The notes under the pieces: generated by a model | What the model saw: the letters and a program-made list of their open reading frames with translations, nothing else | Database searches by the model: none | Told to the model about the DNA's origin: nothing | Source of the DNA: Halictus rubicundus | Taxonomy: Eukaryota > Arthropoda > Insecta > Hymenoptera > Halictidae | DNA length: 64,000 nt | Direction of reading: 5' to 3' | Assembly (NCBI RefSeq): GCF_050948215.1 | Contig: NW_027488787.1 | Span: forward strand, 62,001 to 126,000 | Position numbers and translations under genes: made by a program | Part shown: in pieces, positions 1 to 15,352 of the stretch | How positions within the stretch are numbered: the first letter of the stretch is position 1 | Layout of the letters: the number at the start of each line of letters is the position of its first letter

Positions 1-1090
1 TACCCTACCCTCTATCCTATCCTGTCCTCTATCCTATCCAATCCCCTATCCCATCCTCTATCCGATCCTATCCTATCCTCTATCCTATCCTCTATCCTAT
101 CCTCTATCCTATCCTCTATCCTATCCTCTATCCAATCCTCTATCCTATCGTATCCTTTATCATACCGTATCCACTATCCTATCCCATCCTCTATCCTATC
201 CTATCCTCAATCCTATCCCATACTCTATCCTATCCTACCCCTGTCCAATCCTATCCTCTATCCTATCCTATCCTCTATCCTATCCTATAATCTATCCTAT
301 CGTATCCTCTATCCAATCCTATCCTCTATCCAATCCTATCCTCTATCCTATCCAATCCTCTATCGCATCCTCTATCCTATCCTATCCTCTATCTTAACCT
401 ATCCTCTATCCTATCCTATCCTCTATTCTATCGTATACGCTATCCTATCCTATCCTGTCTCCTATCCAATCCCCTATCCTATCCTCTATCCTATCGTATC
501 CTCTGTCCTATAGTATCCTCTATCCTATCCTATCCTCTATCCTATCCTTTCCTCTATCCTATCCTATCCTCTATCCTATAATATCCTCTATTCTATCCAA
601 TCCTTAATCCTATCCAATCCTCTATCGTATCCTCTATCCTATCCTCTATCCTAACCTATCCTCAATCCTACCCTATACCCTATCCTATCCGATCCTCTAA
701 CCTATCCTATCATCTATCCTATCCTATCCTCTGTTTTATCCTATTTTCTATCCTATCCTATCCTCTATCCTATCCCATCCTCTATCGTATCCTATCCTCT
801 ATCGTATCCTATCCTATATCCTACAATATCCCCTATCCTATCCTATCCTATCCTCTATCCTATCCCATCCTCTATCCTATCCTATCCTCAATCCTATCCC
901 ATACTCTATCCTATCCTACCCCTGTCCAATCCTATCCTCTATCCTATCCTATCCTCTATCCTATCCTGTCCTCTATCCTATCTTATAATCTATCCTATCG
1001 TATCCTCTATCCAATCCTATCCTCTATCCTATCCAATCCTCTATCGCATCCTCTATCCTATCCTATCCTCTATCTTATCCTATCCTCTAT
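1..1090. repeat. Long satellite duplication, copy 1 (partner 5298-6387)
   Basis: The variant order at the window start (CTACCCTACCC, then CCTGTCC, CCAATCCCC, CCATCC, CCGATCC) is repeated from 5298 with a constant shift of 5297 bp. The landmark GTTTTATCCTATTTTC sits at 733 and again at 6030, exactly 5297 apart. The match ends near 1090/6387, where the variant strings differ. This is a tandem or near-tandem segmental copy within the satellite. Confidence 0.8.
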
Positions 1091-4079
1091 CCTATAATAT
1101 CCCCTATCCTAACCAATCCTCTATAATATCGTATCCTCTATCATATCCTATCCAATCCCCTATCCTATCCTCTATCCTATCCTATCCAATCCCCCATCCT
1201 ATCCTCTATCCTATCCTATCCTCTATAATATCGTATCGTCTTCCCTATAGTATCATCTTTCCTATCCTATTCTCTATCCTATCCTATCCTCTATCCTATC
1301 CTATTGTCTATCGTATCCTATCCTCTATCCTATCCAATCCCCTATCCTACCCTCTATCCTATCCTATCCCCAATCCTATCCTATCCTTTATACTATCCAA
1401 TCCTCTATCGTATCCTCTATCCTATCCTATCCTCTATCCTATCCTATCCTCTACAACATCGTATCCTCTTTCATATCCTATCCTCTTTCCCATAATACCA
1501 TCTATCCTATCCTATCCTCTCTCCTATCCTATCCTCTATCCTATCCTATACTTTATCCTATCCTATCCTCTATAATATCGTATCCTCTATCCTATAATAT
1601 CCCCTATCCTAACCAATCCTCTATAGTATCGTATCCTCTATCCTATAATATCATCTATCCTATCCTATCCTCTATCCTATCCTATCCTCTATCCTATCCA
1701 ATCCCCTATCGTATAGGCTATCCTATCCAATCCCCTATCCTATCCTCGATCGTATCCTATCCTCTCTCCTATCCTATCTTCTATCCTATCCTATACTTTA
1801 TCCTATCCTATCCTCTATAATATCGTATCCTCTATCATATCCTATCCTCAATCCTATCCTATCCTCTATCGTATCCTATCCCCTAACCTATCCTATTGTC
1901 TATAATATCGTATCCTCTATCCTATCCTATCCTCTATCCTATCCCTCCCTCAATCCTATCCTATCCTCTATCGTATTATATCCTCTATCCTATCCAATCG
2001 CCGATCCTATCCTCTATCCTATCCTATCCAATCCCCCATCCTATCCTCCATCCTATCCTATCCTCTATCCTATCCTATCCACTATAATATCGTATCCTCT
2101 ATAATATCGTACCATTTATCTTATCCTATCCTCTATTCTATCCGATCCCCTATCTTATCCTCTATCCTATCCTATCCTCTTTCCTATCATATCCTCAATC
2201 CTATCCCATCCTCTATACCTATCCAACCTCATGTCCTATCCAACCTCCTGTCCTATCCTCTATCCAATCCTATTCTCTATCCTATCCTCAATCCTATCGT
2301 ATCCTCTATCCTATCCTATCCTCTATCCTATCCTATCCGCTATATTATACTATCGTCAATCCTATCGTATCCTCTATCCTATCCTATCCTCTATCCTATG
2401 CTATACTCTAACCTATCCTATCCTCTATCCGACCCTATCCTCTATCCTACCCTATCCTCTATAATGTCGTATCCTCTATCCTATCCTGTCCTCTATCCTA
2501 TCCTATCCTCTATCCTATCCTATCCTCTATTGTATGCTATCCTCAATCCTATCCTATCCTCTATAATATCGTATCCTCTATCATATCCTATCATCTTTCC
2601 TATAATATCCTCCATCCTATCCTATCCTCCATCGTCTCCTATCCTCTATCATATCCAATCCCCTATCCTATCCTCTATCCTATGCAATCCAGTATCCTAT
2701 CCTGTTCTCTATCATATCCTCTGTCCTATACCATCCTCTATCCTATCGAATCCTCTATCCTATCCTATCCTCTATAATATCGTATCCTATATCCTATAAT
2801 ATCATCTATCCTATCCTATTCTCTATCCTATCCTATCCTATCCACTATCCTATCCTATCCTCAATCCTATCCTACCCTCTATCCTATCCTATCCTTTATA
2901 CTATCCAATCTTCTATCGTATCGTCTATCCTATACTAACCTCTATCCTATCTTATCCTCTACAATATCGTATCCTCTATCATATCCTATCCTCTTTCCCA
3001 TAATATCATCTAGCCTATCCTATCCTCAAATCCTATCCTATCCTCTATCCTATTCTATCCTCTATACTATAATATCCTCTATCCTATAATATACACTATC
3101 CTATCCTATCCTCTATAATATCGTATCCTCTATCATATCCTATCATCTTTCCTATAATATCCTCTATCCTATCCTGTCCTCCATAGTCTCCTATCCTCTA
3201 TCATATCCAATCCATTATCCTATCCTCTATAATATGCAATCCACTATCCTATCCTATTCTCTATCATATAATCTGTCCTATCCCATCCTCTATCCTATCG
3301 AATCCTCTATCCTATCCTATCCTCTATAATATCGTATCCTCCATCATATCCTATACTCTTTCCTATAATATCATCTATCGTATCCTATCCTCTATCCTAA
3401 CCTATCCTATCCTCTATAATATCGTATCCACTGCCATATCCTATCCTCTTTCCTATAATGTCATCTACCCTATCCTATTCTCTATCCTATCCAATCCTCT
3501 ATCCTATCCTATCGTCTATCGTATCCTATCCTCTATCCTATCCAATCCCCTGTCCTATCCTCTATCCTGTCCTATCCTCTATCCTATCCTATACCCAATC
3601 CTATCCTATCCTCTATGCTATCCTATCCTCTATCCTATCCTATCCTCTATAATATCGTATCCACTATCATATCCTATCCTCTTTCCCATTATATCATCTA
3701 TCCTATCCTATTCTCTATCCTATCCTATCCTGTATCCTATCTTATCCTCAATCCTATTCTATCCTCTATCCTATCCTGTCATCTATCCTATCCTATCCTC
3801 TATCATATCCTATCCTCTTTCCTATAATATCATCTATCCTATCCTATCCTCTATCCTATCCTATCCTCTATAATATCCTATCCACTATCCTATCCTATCC
3901 TCAATCCTATCATATCCTCTATCCTATCCTATCCTTTATACTGTCCAATCCTCTATCATATAATCAATCCTATCCTATCCTCTTTCCCATAATATCATCT
4001 ATCCTATCATATCCTCTGACCTATCCCATCCTCTATCCTATCGAATCCTTTATCCTATCCTATCCTCTATAATATCGTA

Positions 4080-5500
4080 TCCTCTATAATAACCGTATAC
4101 TCTATCATATCCTATCCTCTATCCTATAATATCATATATACTATCCTATCCTCTATCCTATCCTATCCTCTATCCTGTCGTATCCTCTATCCTATCAAAT
4201 CCCCTATCCTATTCTCTATCTTATCGTATCCTCTATCCTATCCAATCCTCTATCGTATCCTATTATCTATCCTATACTATCCTCTATCCTATCCTATTCT
4301 CTATCCTATCCTATCCTCTATCCTACCCTATCAACTATCCTATGCAATACTCTATCCTAAATCTATCCTATCGCATCCTCTATCCTATCTTATCCTCTAT
4401 CCTATCCTCTATCCTATCCTCTATCCTATCCTCTATCCTATCCTATACTCTATCCTATCCTATCCTCTATCCTATCCAATCCTCTATCGTATCCTCTATC
4501 CTATCCTATCCTCTACCCTATCCTATCCTCTATCCTATGCTATCCTCTATCCTATCCTATCCTCTATCCTATCCTATCTTCTATCTTATACGATCCTCTA
4601 TCCTCTCCTATCCTCTATCCTATCCTATCCTCTATCCTATCCTTTCCTCTATCCTATCCGATCCGCAATCCTATCCTATCCTCTATCCTATCCTATCCTC
4701 AATCCTATCCTATCCTCTATCCTATCCTATCCTCTATCCTATCCTGTCCTCTATCCTATCCTATACTCTATCCTATACTATCCTCTATCCTATCCTATCC
4801 TCTATCCTATAATATCCTCTATTCTATCCAATCCTTAATCCTATCCAATCCTCTATCGTATCCTCTATCCTATCCTCTATCCTAACCTATCCTCAATCCT
4901 ACCCTATACCCTATCCTATCCGATCCTCTAACCTATCCTATCATCTATCCTATCCTATCCTCTGTTTTATCCTATTTTCTATCCTATCCTATCCTCTATC
5001 CTATCCCATCCTCTATCGTATCCTATCCTCTATCGTATCCTATCCTATATCCTACAATATCCCCTATCCTATCCTATCCTATCCTCTATCCTATCCTATC
5101 CTCTATCCTATCCAATCCTCTATCCTATCGTATCCTCTATCCTATCGTATCCTCTATCCTATGCAATCCCCTATCCTATCCTCTATCCTATCCTGTCCTG
5201 TATCCTATCCAATCCCCCATCCTATCCCCTACCGTATCCTCTATCCTATCGTATCATCTATCCTATCCTATTCTCTGTTCTATCCTATTTTCTATCCTAC
5301 CCTACCCTCTATCCTATCCTGTCCTCTATCCTATCCAATCCCCTATCCCATCCTCTATCCGATCCTATCCTATCCTCTATCCTATCCTCTATCCTATCCT
5401 CTATCCTATCCTCTATCCTATCCTCTATCCAATCCTCTATCCTATCGTATCCTTTATCATACCGTATCCACTATCCTATCCCATCCTCTATCCTATCCTA
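4080..5500. repeat. Satellite segmental duplication, copy 1 (partner about 9230-10620)
   Basis: A rare string, AATAACCGTATACTC, and the variant monomers after it recur about 5148 bp further on (4091 versus 9239 for AACCGTATAC). The shift drifts to about 5110-5120 bp farther along, which shows small internal gains or losses of monomers between the copies. Confidence 0.75.
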
Positions 5501-6387
5501 TCCTCAATCCTATCCCATACTCTATCCTATCCTACCCCTGTCCAATCCTATCCTCTATCCTATCCTATCCTCTATCCTATCCTATAATCTATCCTATCGT
5601 ATCCTCTATCCAATCCTATCCTCTATCCAATCCTATCCTCTATCCTATCCAATCCTCTATCGCATCCTCTATCCTATCCTATCCTCTATCTTAACCTATC
5701 CTCTATCCTATCCTATCCTCTATTCTATCGTATACGCTATCCTATCCTATCCTGTCTCCTATCCAATCCCCTATCCTATCCTCTATCCTATCGTATCCTC
5801 TGTCCTATAGTATCCTCTATCCTATCCTATCCTCTATCCTATCCTTTCCTCTATCCTATCCTATCCTCTATCCTATAATATCCTCTATTCTATCCAATCC
5901 TTAATCCTATCCAATCCTCTATCGTATCCTCTATCCTATCCTCTATCCTAACCTATCCTCAATCCTACCCTATACCCTATCCTATCCGATCCTCTAACCT
6001 ATCCTATCATCTATCCTATCCTATCCTCTGTTTTATCCTATTTTCTATCCTATCCTATCCTCTATCCTATCCCATCCTCTATCGTATCCTATCCTCTATC
6101 GTATCCTATCCTATATCCTACAATATCCCCTATCCTATCCTATCCTATCCTCTATCCTATCCCATCCTCTATCCTATCCTATCCTCAATCCTATCCCATA
6201 CTCTATCCTATCCTACCCCTGTCCAATCCTATCCTCTATCCTATCCTATCCTCTATCCTATCCTGTCCTCTATCCTATCTTATAATCTATCCTATCGTAT
6301 CCTCTATCCAATCCTATCCTCTATCCTATCCAATCCTCTATCGCATCCTCTATCCTATCCTATCCTCTATCTTATCCTATCCTCTAT
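5298..6387. repeat. Long satellite duplication, copy 2 (partner 1-1090)
   Basis: This is the second copy of the variant string found at the window start, shifted by 5297 bp. It is followed at once by the homogeneous 17-bp zone. Confidence 0.8.
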
Positions 6388-6499
6388 CCTATCCTATCCT
6401 CTATTCTATCGTATACGCTATCCTATCCTATCCTGTCTCCTATCCAATCCCCTATCCTATCCTCTATCCTATCGTATCCTCTGTCCTATAGTATCCTCT

Positions 6500-8890
6500 A
6501 TCCTATCCTATCCTCTATCCTATCCTATCCTCTATCCTATCCTATCCTCTATCCTATCCTATCCTCTATCCTATCCTATCCTCTATCCTATCCTATCCTC
6601 TATCCTATCCTATCCTCTATCCTCTACCCTATCCTATCCTCTATCCTATCCTATCCTCTATCCTATCCTATCCTCTATCCTATCCTATCCTCTATCCTAT
6701 CCTATCCTCTATCCTGTACTATCCTCTATACTATCCTATCCTCTATCCTATCCTATCCTCTATCCTCTATCCTATTCTATCCTCTATCCTATCCTATCCT
6801 CTATCCTATCCTATCCTCTATCCTATCCTATCCTCTATCCTATTCTATCCTCTATCCTATCCTATCCTCTATCCCATCCTATCCTCTATCCTATCCTATC
6901 CTCTATCCTATCCTATCCTGTATCCTATCCTATCTTCTGTCCCATCCTATCCTCTATCCTATCCTATCCTCTATTCTATCCTATGCTCTATACTATCCTT
7001 TCCTCTATCCTATCCTATCCTCTATCCTATCCTGTCCTCTATCCTATCCCATCCCCTATCCTATCCTATCCTCTATCCTATCCTATGATCTATCCTATCC
7101 TCTATCCTATCCTGTCCTCTATCCTTTCCTATCCTCTATCCTATCCCAACCTCTATCCTATCCTATCCTCTATCCTATCCTATACTCTATCCTATCCTAT
7201 CATCTATCCTATCCTATCCTCTATCCTATCCTATCCTCTATCCTCTATCCTATTCTATCCTCTATCCTATCCTATCCTCTATCCTATCCTATCCTCTATC
7301 CTATCCTATCCTCTATCCTATCCTATCCTCTATCCCATCCTATCCTCTATCCTATCCTATCCTCTATCCTATCCTATCCTGTATCCTATCCTATCTTCTG
7401 TCCTATCCTATCCTCTATCCTATCCTATCCTCTATTCTAACCTATGCTCTATCCTATCCTATCCTGTCCTCTATCCTTTCCTATCCTCTATCCTATCCCA
7501 TCCTCTATCCTATCCTATCCTCTATCCTATCCTGTCCTCTATCCTATCCTATAATCTATCCTATCGTATCCTCTATCCAATCCTATCCTCTATCCTATCC
7601 AATCCTCTATCGCATCCTCTATCCTATCCTACCCTCTATCTTATCCTATCCTGTATCCTATCCTATCCTCTATTCTATCGTATACGCTATCCTATCCTAT
7701 CCTGTCTCCTATCCAATCCCCTATCCTATCCTCTATCCTATCGTATCCTCTGTCCTATAGTATCCTCTATCCTATCCTATCCTCTATCCTATCCTATCCT
7801 CTATCCTATCCTATCCTCTATCCTATCCTATCCTCTATCCTATCCTATCCTCTATCCTATCCTATCCTCTATCCTATCCTATCCTCTATCCTCTACCCTA
7901 TCCTATCCTCTATCCTATCCTATCCTCTATCCTATCCTATCCTCTATCCTATCCTATCCTCTATCTTATCCTATCCTCTATCCTGTACTATCCTCTATAC
8001 TATCCTATCCTCTATCCTATCCTATCCTCTATCCTCTATCCTATTCTATCCTCTATCCTATCCTGTCCTCTATCCTTTCCTATCCTCTATCCTATCCCAT
8101 CCTCTATCCTATCCTATCCTCTATCCCATCCTATCCTCTATCCTATCCTATCCTCTATCCTATCCTATCCTGTATCCTATCCTATCTTCTGTCCTATCCT
8201 ATCCTCTATCCTATCCTATCCTCTATTCTATCCTATGCTCTATCCTATCCTTTCCTCTATCCTATCCTATCCTCTATCCTATCCTATCCTCTATCCTATC
8301 CCATCCCCTATCCTATCCTATCCTCTATCCTATCCTATGATGTATCCTATCCTCTATCCTATCCTGTCCTCTATCCTTTCCTATCCTCTATCCTATCCCA
8401 TCCTCTATCCTATCCTATCCTCTATCCTATCCTATACTCTATCCTATCCTATCATCTATCCTATCCTATCCTCTATCCTATCCTATTCTCTATACTATCC
8501 TATCCTCTATCCTATGCTCTATCCTCAATCCTATCCTCTATCCTATCCTATCCTCTATCCTATCCTATCCTCAATCCTCTCCTATCCTCTATCCTATCCT
8601 ATCCTCTATCCTATCCTATCCTCTATCCTATCCTATCCTCTATCCTATCCTATCCTCTATCCTCTATCCTCTATCCTATCCTATCCTCTATCCTATCCTA
8701 TCCTCTATCCTATCCTATCCTCTATCCTATCCTATCCTCTATCCTATCCTATCCTCTATCCTATCCTATCCTCTATCCTATCCTATCCTCTATCCTATCC
8801 TATCCTCTATCCTATCCTATCCTCTATCCTGTCCTATCCTCTATCCTATCCTATCCTCAATCCTATCCTATCCTCTATCCTATCCTGTCC
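6500..8890. repeat. Most homogeneous part of the 17-bp satellite
   Basis: Long runs of the exact 17-bp consensus follow one another here with few substitutions, unlike the variant-rich arrays on both sides. Because 17 is not a multiple of 3, a + frame cycles through all three phases and repeats every 51 bp, giving the 17-residue translation period. A variant string near 7000-7450 recurs around 8230-8600 and 12030-12300, so the block also holds longer duplicated units. Low divergence is the usual sign of recent unequal exchange or slippage amplification; that reading is inference. Confidence 0.8.
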
Positions 8891-9229
8891 TCTATAATAT
8901 CCTATCCTCTTTCCTATAATATCATCTATCCTATCCTATCCTCTATCCTATCCCATCCTCTATCATATCCTATCCTCTTTCCTACAATATCATCTATCCT
9001 CTCCTATCCTCTATCCTATCCTATCCTATCCTCATTCCTATCCTATCCTCTATCCTATCCTATCCTTTATACTATCCAATCCTCTATCGTATCCTCTATC
9101 CTATCCTAACCTCTACCCTATCCTATCCTCTAGAATATCGTATCCTCTATCATATCCTATCCTCTTTCCCATAATATCATCTATCCTATCCTATCCACTA
9201 TCCTATCCTATCCTCTATAATATCGTATC

Positions 9230-10620
9230 CTCTATAATAACCGTATACTCTATCATATCCTATCCTCTATCCTATAATATCATATATACTATCCTATCCT
9301 CTATCCTATCCTATCCTCTATCCTGTCGTATCCTCTATCCTATCAAATCCCCTATCCTATTCTCTATCTTATCGTATCCTCTATCCTATCCAATCCTCTA
9401 TCGTATCCTATTATCTATCCTATACTATCCTCTATCCTATCCTATTCTCTATCCTATCCTATCCTCTATCCTACCCTATCAACTATCCTATGCAATACTC
9501 TATCCTAAATCTATCCTATCGCATCCTCTATCCTATCTTATCCTCTATCCTATCCTCTATCCTATCCTCTATCCTATCCTCTATCCTATCCTATACTCTA
9601 TCCTATCCTATCCTCTATCCTATCCTATCCTCTACCCTATCCTATCCTCTATCCTATGCTATCCTCTATCCTATCCTATCCTCTATCCTATCCTATCTTC
9701 TATCTTATACGATCCTCTATCCTCTCCTATCCTCTATCCTATCCTATCCTCTATCCTATCCTTTCCTCTATCCTATCCGATCCGCAATCCTATCCTATCC
9801 TCTATCCTATCCTATCCTCAATCCTATCCTATCCTCTATCCTATCCTATCCTCTATCCTATCCTGTCCTCTATCCTATCCTATACTCTATCCTATACTAT
9901 CCTCTATCCTATCCTATCCTCTATCCTATAATATCCTCTATTCTATCCAATCCTTAATCCTATCCAATCCTCTATCGTATCCTCTATCCTATCCTCTATC
10001 CTAACCTATCCTCAATCCTACCCTATACCCTATCCTATCCGATCCTCTAACCTATCCTATCATCTATCCTATCCTATCCTCTGTTTTATCCTATTTTCTA
10101 TCCTATCCTATCCTCTATCCTATCCCATCCTCTATCGTATCGTATCCTCTATCGTATCCTATCCTATATCCTACAATATCCCCTATCCTATCCTATCCTA
10201 TCCTCTATCCTATCCTATCCTCTATCCTATCCAATCCTCTATCCTATCGTATCCTCTATCCTATCGTATCCTCTATCCTATGCAATCCCCTATCCTATCC
10301 TCTATCCTATCCTGTCCTGTATCCTATCCAATCCCCCATCCTACCCCTACCGTATCCTCTATCCTATCGTATCATCTATCCTATCCTATTCTCTGTTCTA
10401 TCCTATTTTCTATCCTACCCTACCCTCTATCCTATCCTGTCCTCTATCCTATCCAATCCCCTATCCCATCCTCTATCCGATCCTATCCTATCCTCTATCC
10501 TATCCTCTATCCTATCCTCTATCCTATCGTATCCTTTATCATACCGTATCCACTATCCTATCCCATCCTTTATCCTATCCTATCCTCAATCCTATCCCAT
10601 ACTCTATCCTATCCTACCCC
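9230..10620. repeat. Satellite segmental duplication, copy 2 (partner about 4080-5500)
   Basis: This matches the variant order of the block starting near 4080. Short stretches have been lost relative to that copy. Part of the string occurs a third time near 11040-11500. Confidence 0.75.
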
Positions 10621-13600
10621 TGTCCAATCCTATCCTCTATCCTATCCTATCCTCTATCCTATCCTGTCCTCAATCCTATCGTATCCTCTATCCAATCCTA
10701 TCCTCTATCCTATCCAATCCTCTATCGCATCCTCTATCCTATCCTATCCTCTATCTTATCCTATCCTCTATCCTATCCTATCCTCTATTCTATCGTATAC
10801 GCTATCCTATCCTATCCTGTCTCCTATCCAATCCCCTATCCTATCCTCTATCCTATCGTATCCTCTGTCCTATAGTATCCTCTATCCTATCCTATCCTCT
10901 ATCCTATCCTATCCTCTATCCTATCCTATCCTCTATCCTATGCTATCCTCTATCCTATCCTATCCTCTATCCTATCCTATCTTCTATCTTATACGATCCT
11001 CTATCCTATCCGATCCGCAATCCTATCCTATCCTCTATCCTATCCAATCCTCTATCCTATCGTATCCTCTATCCTATCGTATCCTCTATCCTATGCAATC
11101 CCCTATCCTATCCTCTATCCTATCCTGTCCTGTATCCTATCCAATCCCCCATCCTATCCCCTACCGTATCCTCTATCCTATCGTATCATCTATCCTATTC
11201 TATTCTCTGTTCTATCCTATTTTCTATCCTACCCTACCCTCTATCCTATCCTGTCCTCTATCCTATCCAATCCCCTATCCCATCCTCTATCCGATCTTAT
11301 CCTATCCTCTATCCTATCCTCTATCCTATCCTCTATCCTATCGTATCCTTTATCATACCGTATCCACTATCCTATCCCATCCTCTATCCTATCCTATCCT
11401 CAATCCTATCCCATACTCTATCCTATCCTACCCCTGTCCAATCCTATCCTCTATCCTATCCTATCCTCTATCCTATCCTGTCCTCTATCCTATCCTATAA
11501 TCTATCCTATCGTATCCTCTATCCAATCCTATCCTCTATCCTATCCAATCCTCTATCGCATCCTCTATCCTATCCTATCCTCTATCTTATCCTATCCTCT
11601 ATCCTATCCTATCCTCTATCCTCTATCCTATCCTATCCTCTATCCTATCCTATCCTCTATCCTATCCTATCCTCTATCCTATCCTCTATCCTATCGTATC
11701 CTCTGTCCTATAGTATCCTCTATCCTATCCTATCCTCTATCCTATCCTATCCTCTATCCTATCCTATCCTCTATCCTATCCTATCCTCTATCCTATCCTA
11801 TCCTTTATCCTCTATCCTATTCTATCCTCTATCCTATCCTATCCTCTATCCTATCCTATCCCCTATCCTATCCTATCCTCTATCCTATGCTATCCTCTAT
11901 CCTATCCTATCCTCTATCCCATCCTATCCTCTATCCTATCCTATCCTCTATCCTATCCTATCCTGTATCCTATCCTATCTTCTGTCCTATCCTATCCTCT
12001 ATCCTATCCTATCCTCTATTCTATCCTATGCTCTATCCTATCCTTTCCTCTATCCTATCCTATCCTCTATCCTATCCTATCCTCTATCCTATCCCATCCC
12101 CTATCCTATCCTATCCTCTATCCTATCCTATGATCTATCCTATCCTCTATCCTATCCTGTCCTCTATCCTTTCCTATCCTCTATCCTATCCCATCCTCTA
12201 TCCTATCCTATCCTCTATCCTATCCTATACTCTATCCTATCCTATCATCTATCCTATCCTATCCTCTATCCTATCCTATCCTCTATCCTATCCTATCCTC
12301 TATTCTATCCTATGCTCTATCCTATCCTTTCCTCTATCCTATCCTATACCCAATCCTATCCTATCCTCTATGCTATCCTATCCTCTATCCTATCCTATCC
12401 TCTATAATATCGTATCCACTATCATATCCTATCCTCTTTCCCATAATATCATCTATCCTATCCTATTCTCTATCCTATCCTATCCTGTATCCTATCTTAT
12501 CCTCAATCCTATTCTATCCTCTATCCTATCCTGACATCTATCCTATCCTATCCTCTATCATATCCTATCCTCTTTCCTATAATATCATCTATCCTATCCT
12601 ATCCTCTATCCTATCCTATCCTCTATAATATCGTATCCACTGTCATATCCTATCCTCTTTCCTATAATATCGTCTACCCTATCCTATCCCATCCTCTTTC
12701 CTATAATATCGTCTACCGTATCCTATTCTCTATCCTATCCAAACCTCCATCCTATCCTATCGTCTATCGTATCCTATCCTCTATTCTATCCAATCCCCTA
12801 TCCTATCCTCTATCCTGTCCTATCCTCTATCCTATCCTATCCCCAATCCTATCCTATCCTCTATGCTATGCTATCCTCTATCCTATCCTATTCTCTATCC
12901 TATCCTATCCTATCCACTATCCTATCCTATCCTCAATCCTATCATATCCTCTATCCTATCCTATCCTTTATACTATCCAATCCTCTATCGTATAATCAAT
13001 CCTATCCTATCCTCTTTCCCATAATATCATCTATCCTATCATATCCTCTGACCTATCCCATCCTCTATCCTATCGAATCCTTTATCATATCCTATCCTCT
13101 ATAATATCGTATCCTCCATCCTATGCTCTATCCTCAATCCTATCCTCTATCCTATCCTATCCTCTATCCTGTCCTATCCTCTATCCTATCCTATCCTCAA
13201 TCCTATCCTATCCTCTATCCTATCCTGTCCTCTATAATATCCTATCCTCTTTCCTATAATATCATCTATCCTATCCTATCCTCTATCCTATCCCATCCTC
13301 TATCATATCCTATCCTCTTTCCTACAATATCATCTATCCTCTCCTATCCTCTATCCTATCCTATCCTATCCTCATTCCTATCCTATCCTCTATCCTATCC
13401 TATCCTTTATACTATCCAATCCTCTATCGTATCCTCTATCCTATCCTAACCTCTACCCTATCCTATCCTCTAGAATATCGTATCCTCTATCATATCCTAT
13501 CCTTAATCCTATCCTTTTCCCTATCCTATCCTACTATCTATCCTATCCTATCCTCTATCCTATCCTATACTATATCCTATCCAATCCCCTATCCTATCCT

Positions 13601-15352
13601 CCATCCGAACCTAACCTCTACCATATCGCATCCTCTATCCTATCCTAACCTCTATCCTATAATATTCTCAATCCTATCCTATTCACTAGGCTATCCTATC
13701 CTCTATCCTAGCCTATCCTCTATCCTATCCTCTATCCTATCCTATCCACAAACCTATCCTACCCTCTATCCTATCCTATTCTCTATCCTATCCTATCCTC
13801 TATCCTTTCCTATCCTCTATCCTATCCTATCCTCTATTCTATCCTATCCCCTATCCTATCCTCTATCCTATCCTATCCTCAATCCTATCCTATACTGCAT
13901 TATATCCTATCCTCTATCATATCCTATCCTCTTTCCTATAATATTATCTATCCTATCCTATTCTCTATCCTATCCTATCCTCTATCCTATCCTATCGTCT
14001 ATCGTATCCTATCCTCTATCCTATCAAACCCCCTATCCTATTCTCTATCCTATCCTATCCTCCATCCTATCCAATCCCCTATCCTATTCTCTATCCTATC
14101 CTATTCTCTATCCTATCCTATCCTCCATCCTATCCAATACCCTATCCTATTCTCTATCCTATCCTATTCTCTATCCTATCTTATCCTCTATCCTATCCTA
14201 TCCTCTATCCTATCCTATCCTCTATAATATCGTATCCTCTATCATATCCTATCCCCTTTCCTATAATATCATCTATTCTATCTTATCCTCTATCATATCC
14301 TATCCTCTTTCCTATATTATCATTTATCCTATTCTATCCTCTATCCTATCCTATCCTCTATAATATCGTATCCTCTATCCTATAATATCATCTATCCCAT
14401 CCTATCCTCTACAATATCGTATCCTCTATCATATATTATCCTCTTTCCCATAATATCATCTATCCTATCCTATCCTCTATCCTATCTTATCCTCAATCCT
14501 ATTCTATCCTCTATCCTATCCTATCCTCTATCCTATCCTATCCTCTATCCTATCCTATCCTCTATATTATCCTATCCTCTATCATATCCTATCCTCTTTC
14601 CTATAATATTATCTATCCTATCCTATTCACTATCCTATCCTATCCTCTATCCTATCCTATCGTCTATCGTATCCTATGATTTATCCTATCAAACCCCCTA
14701 TCCTATCCTCTATCCTGTCCTATCCTCTATACTACCCTATCCCCAATCCTATCCTATCCTCTATCCTATCCTATCCTCTATCCTATCCTATCCTCTATCC
14801 TATCCTATCCTTTATCCTATCCTATCATCTATACTATACTATCCTCTATCCTATCCTATCCCCTATACTATCCTATCCTATCCACTATCCTATCTTATCC
14901 TCAATCCTATTCTATCCTCAATCCTATCCTATCCTCTATCCTATCCTATCCTCTATAATATCGTATCCTCTATCATATCCTATCCTCTTTCCTATAATAT
15001 CATCTATCGTATCGTATCTTCTATGCTATCCTATCCTCTATCCTATCCTATCCTCTATAATATTGTATCCGCTATCATATCCTATCCTCTTTCCTATAAT
15101 GTCATCTATCGTATCGTATCTTCTATGCTATCCTATCCTCTATAATATCGTATCATCTATCCTATAATATCATCTATCCTATCCTATTCTCTATCCTATC
15201 CTATCCTGTATCCTATCTTATCCTCAATCCTACTCTATACTCTATCCTATCCTATCCTCAATCCTATTCTATCCTCTATCCTATCCTATCCTCTATCCTA
15301 TCCTATCCTCTATCCTATCCTATCCTCTATATTATCCTATCCTCTATCATAT

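Noticed and set aside
6983..9109. 708-codon + strand frame resembling a repeat protein
   Set aside because: It is the 17-bp satellite translated. The same residue pattern appears in dozens of overlapping frames in all + phases, so there is no sign of a gene.
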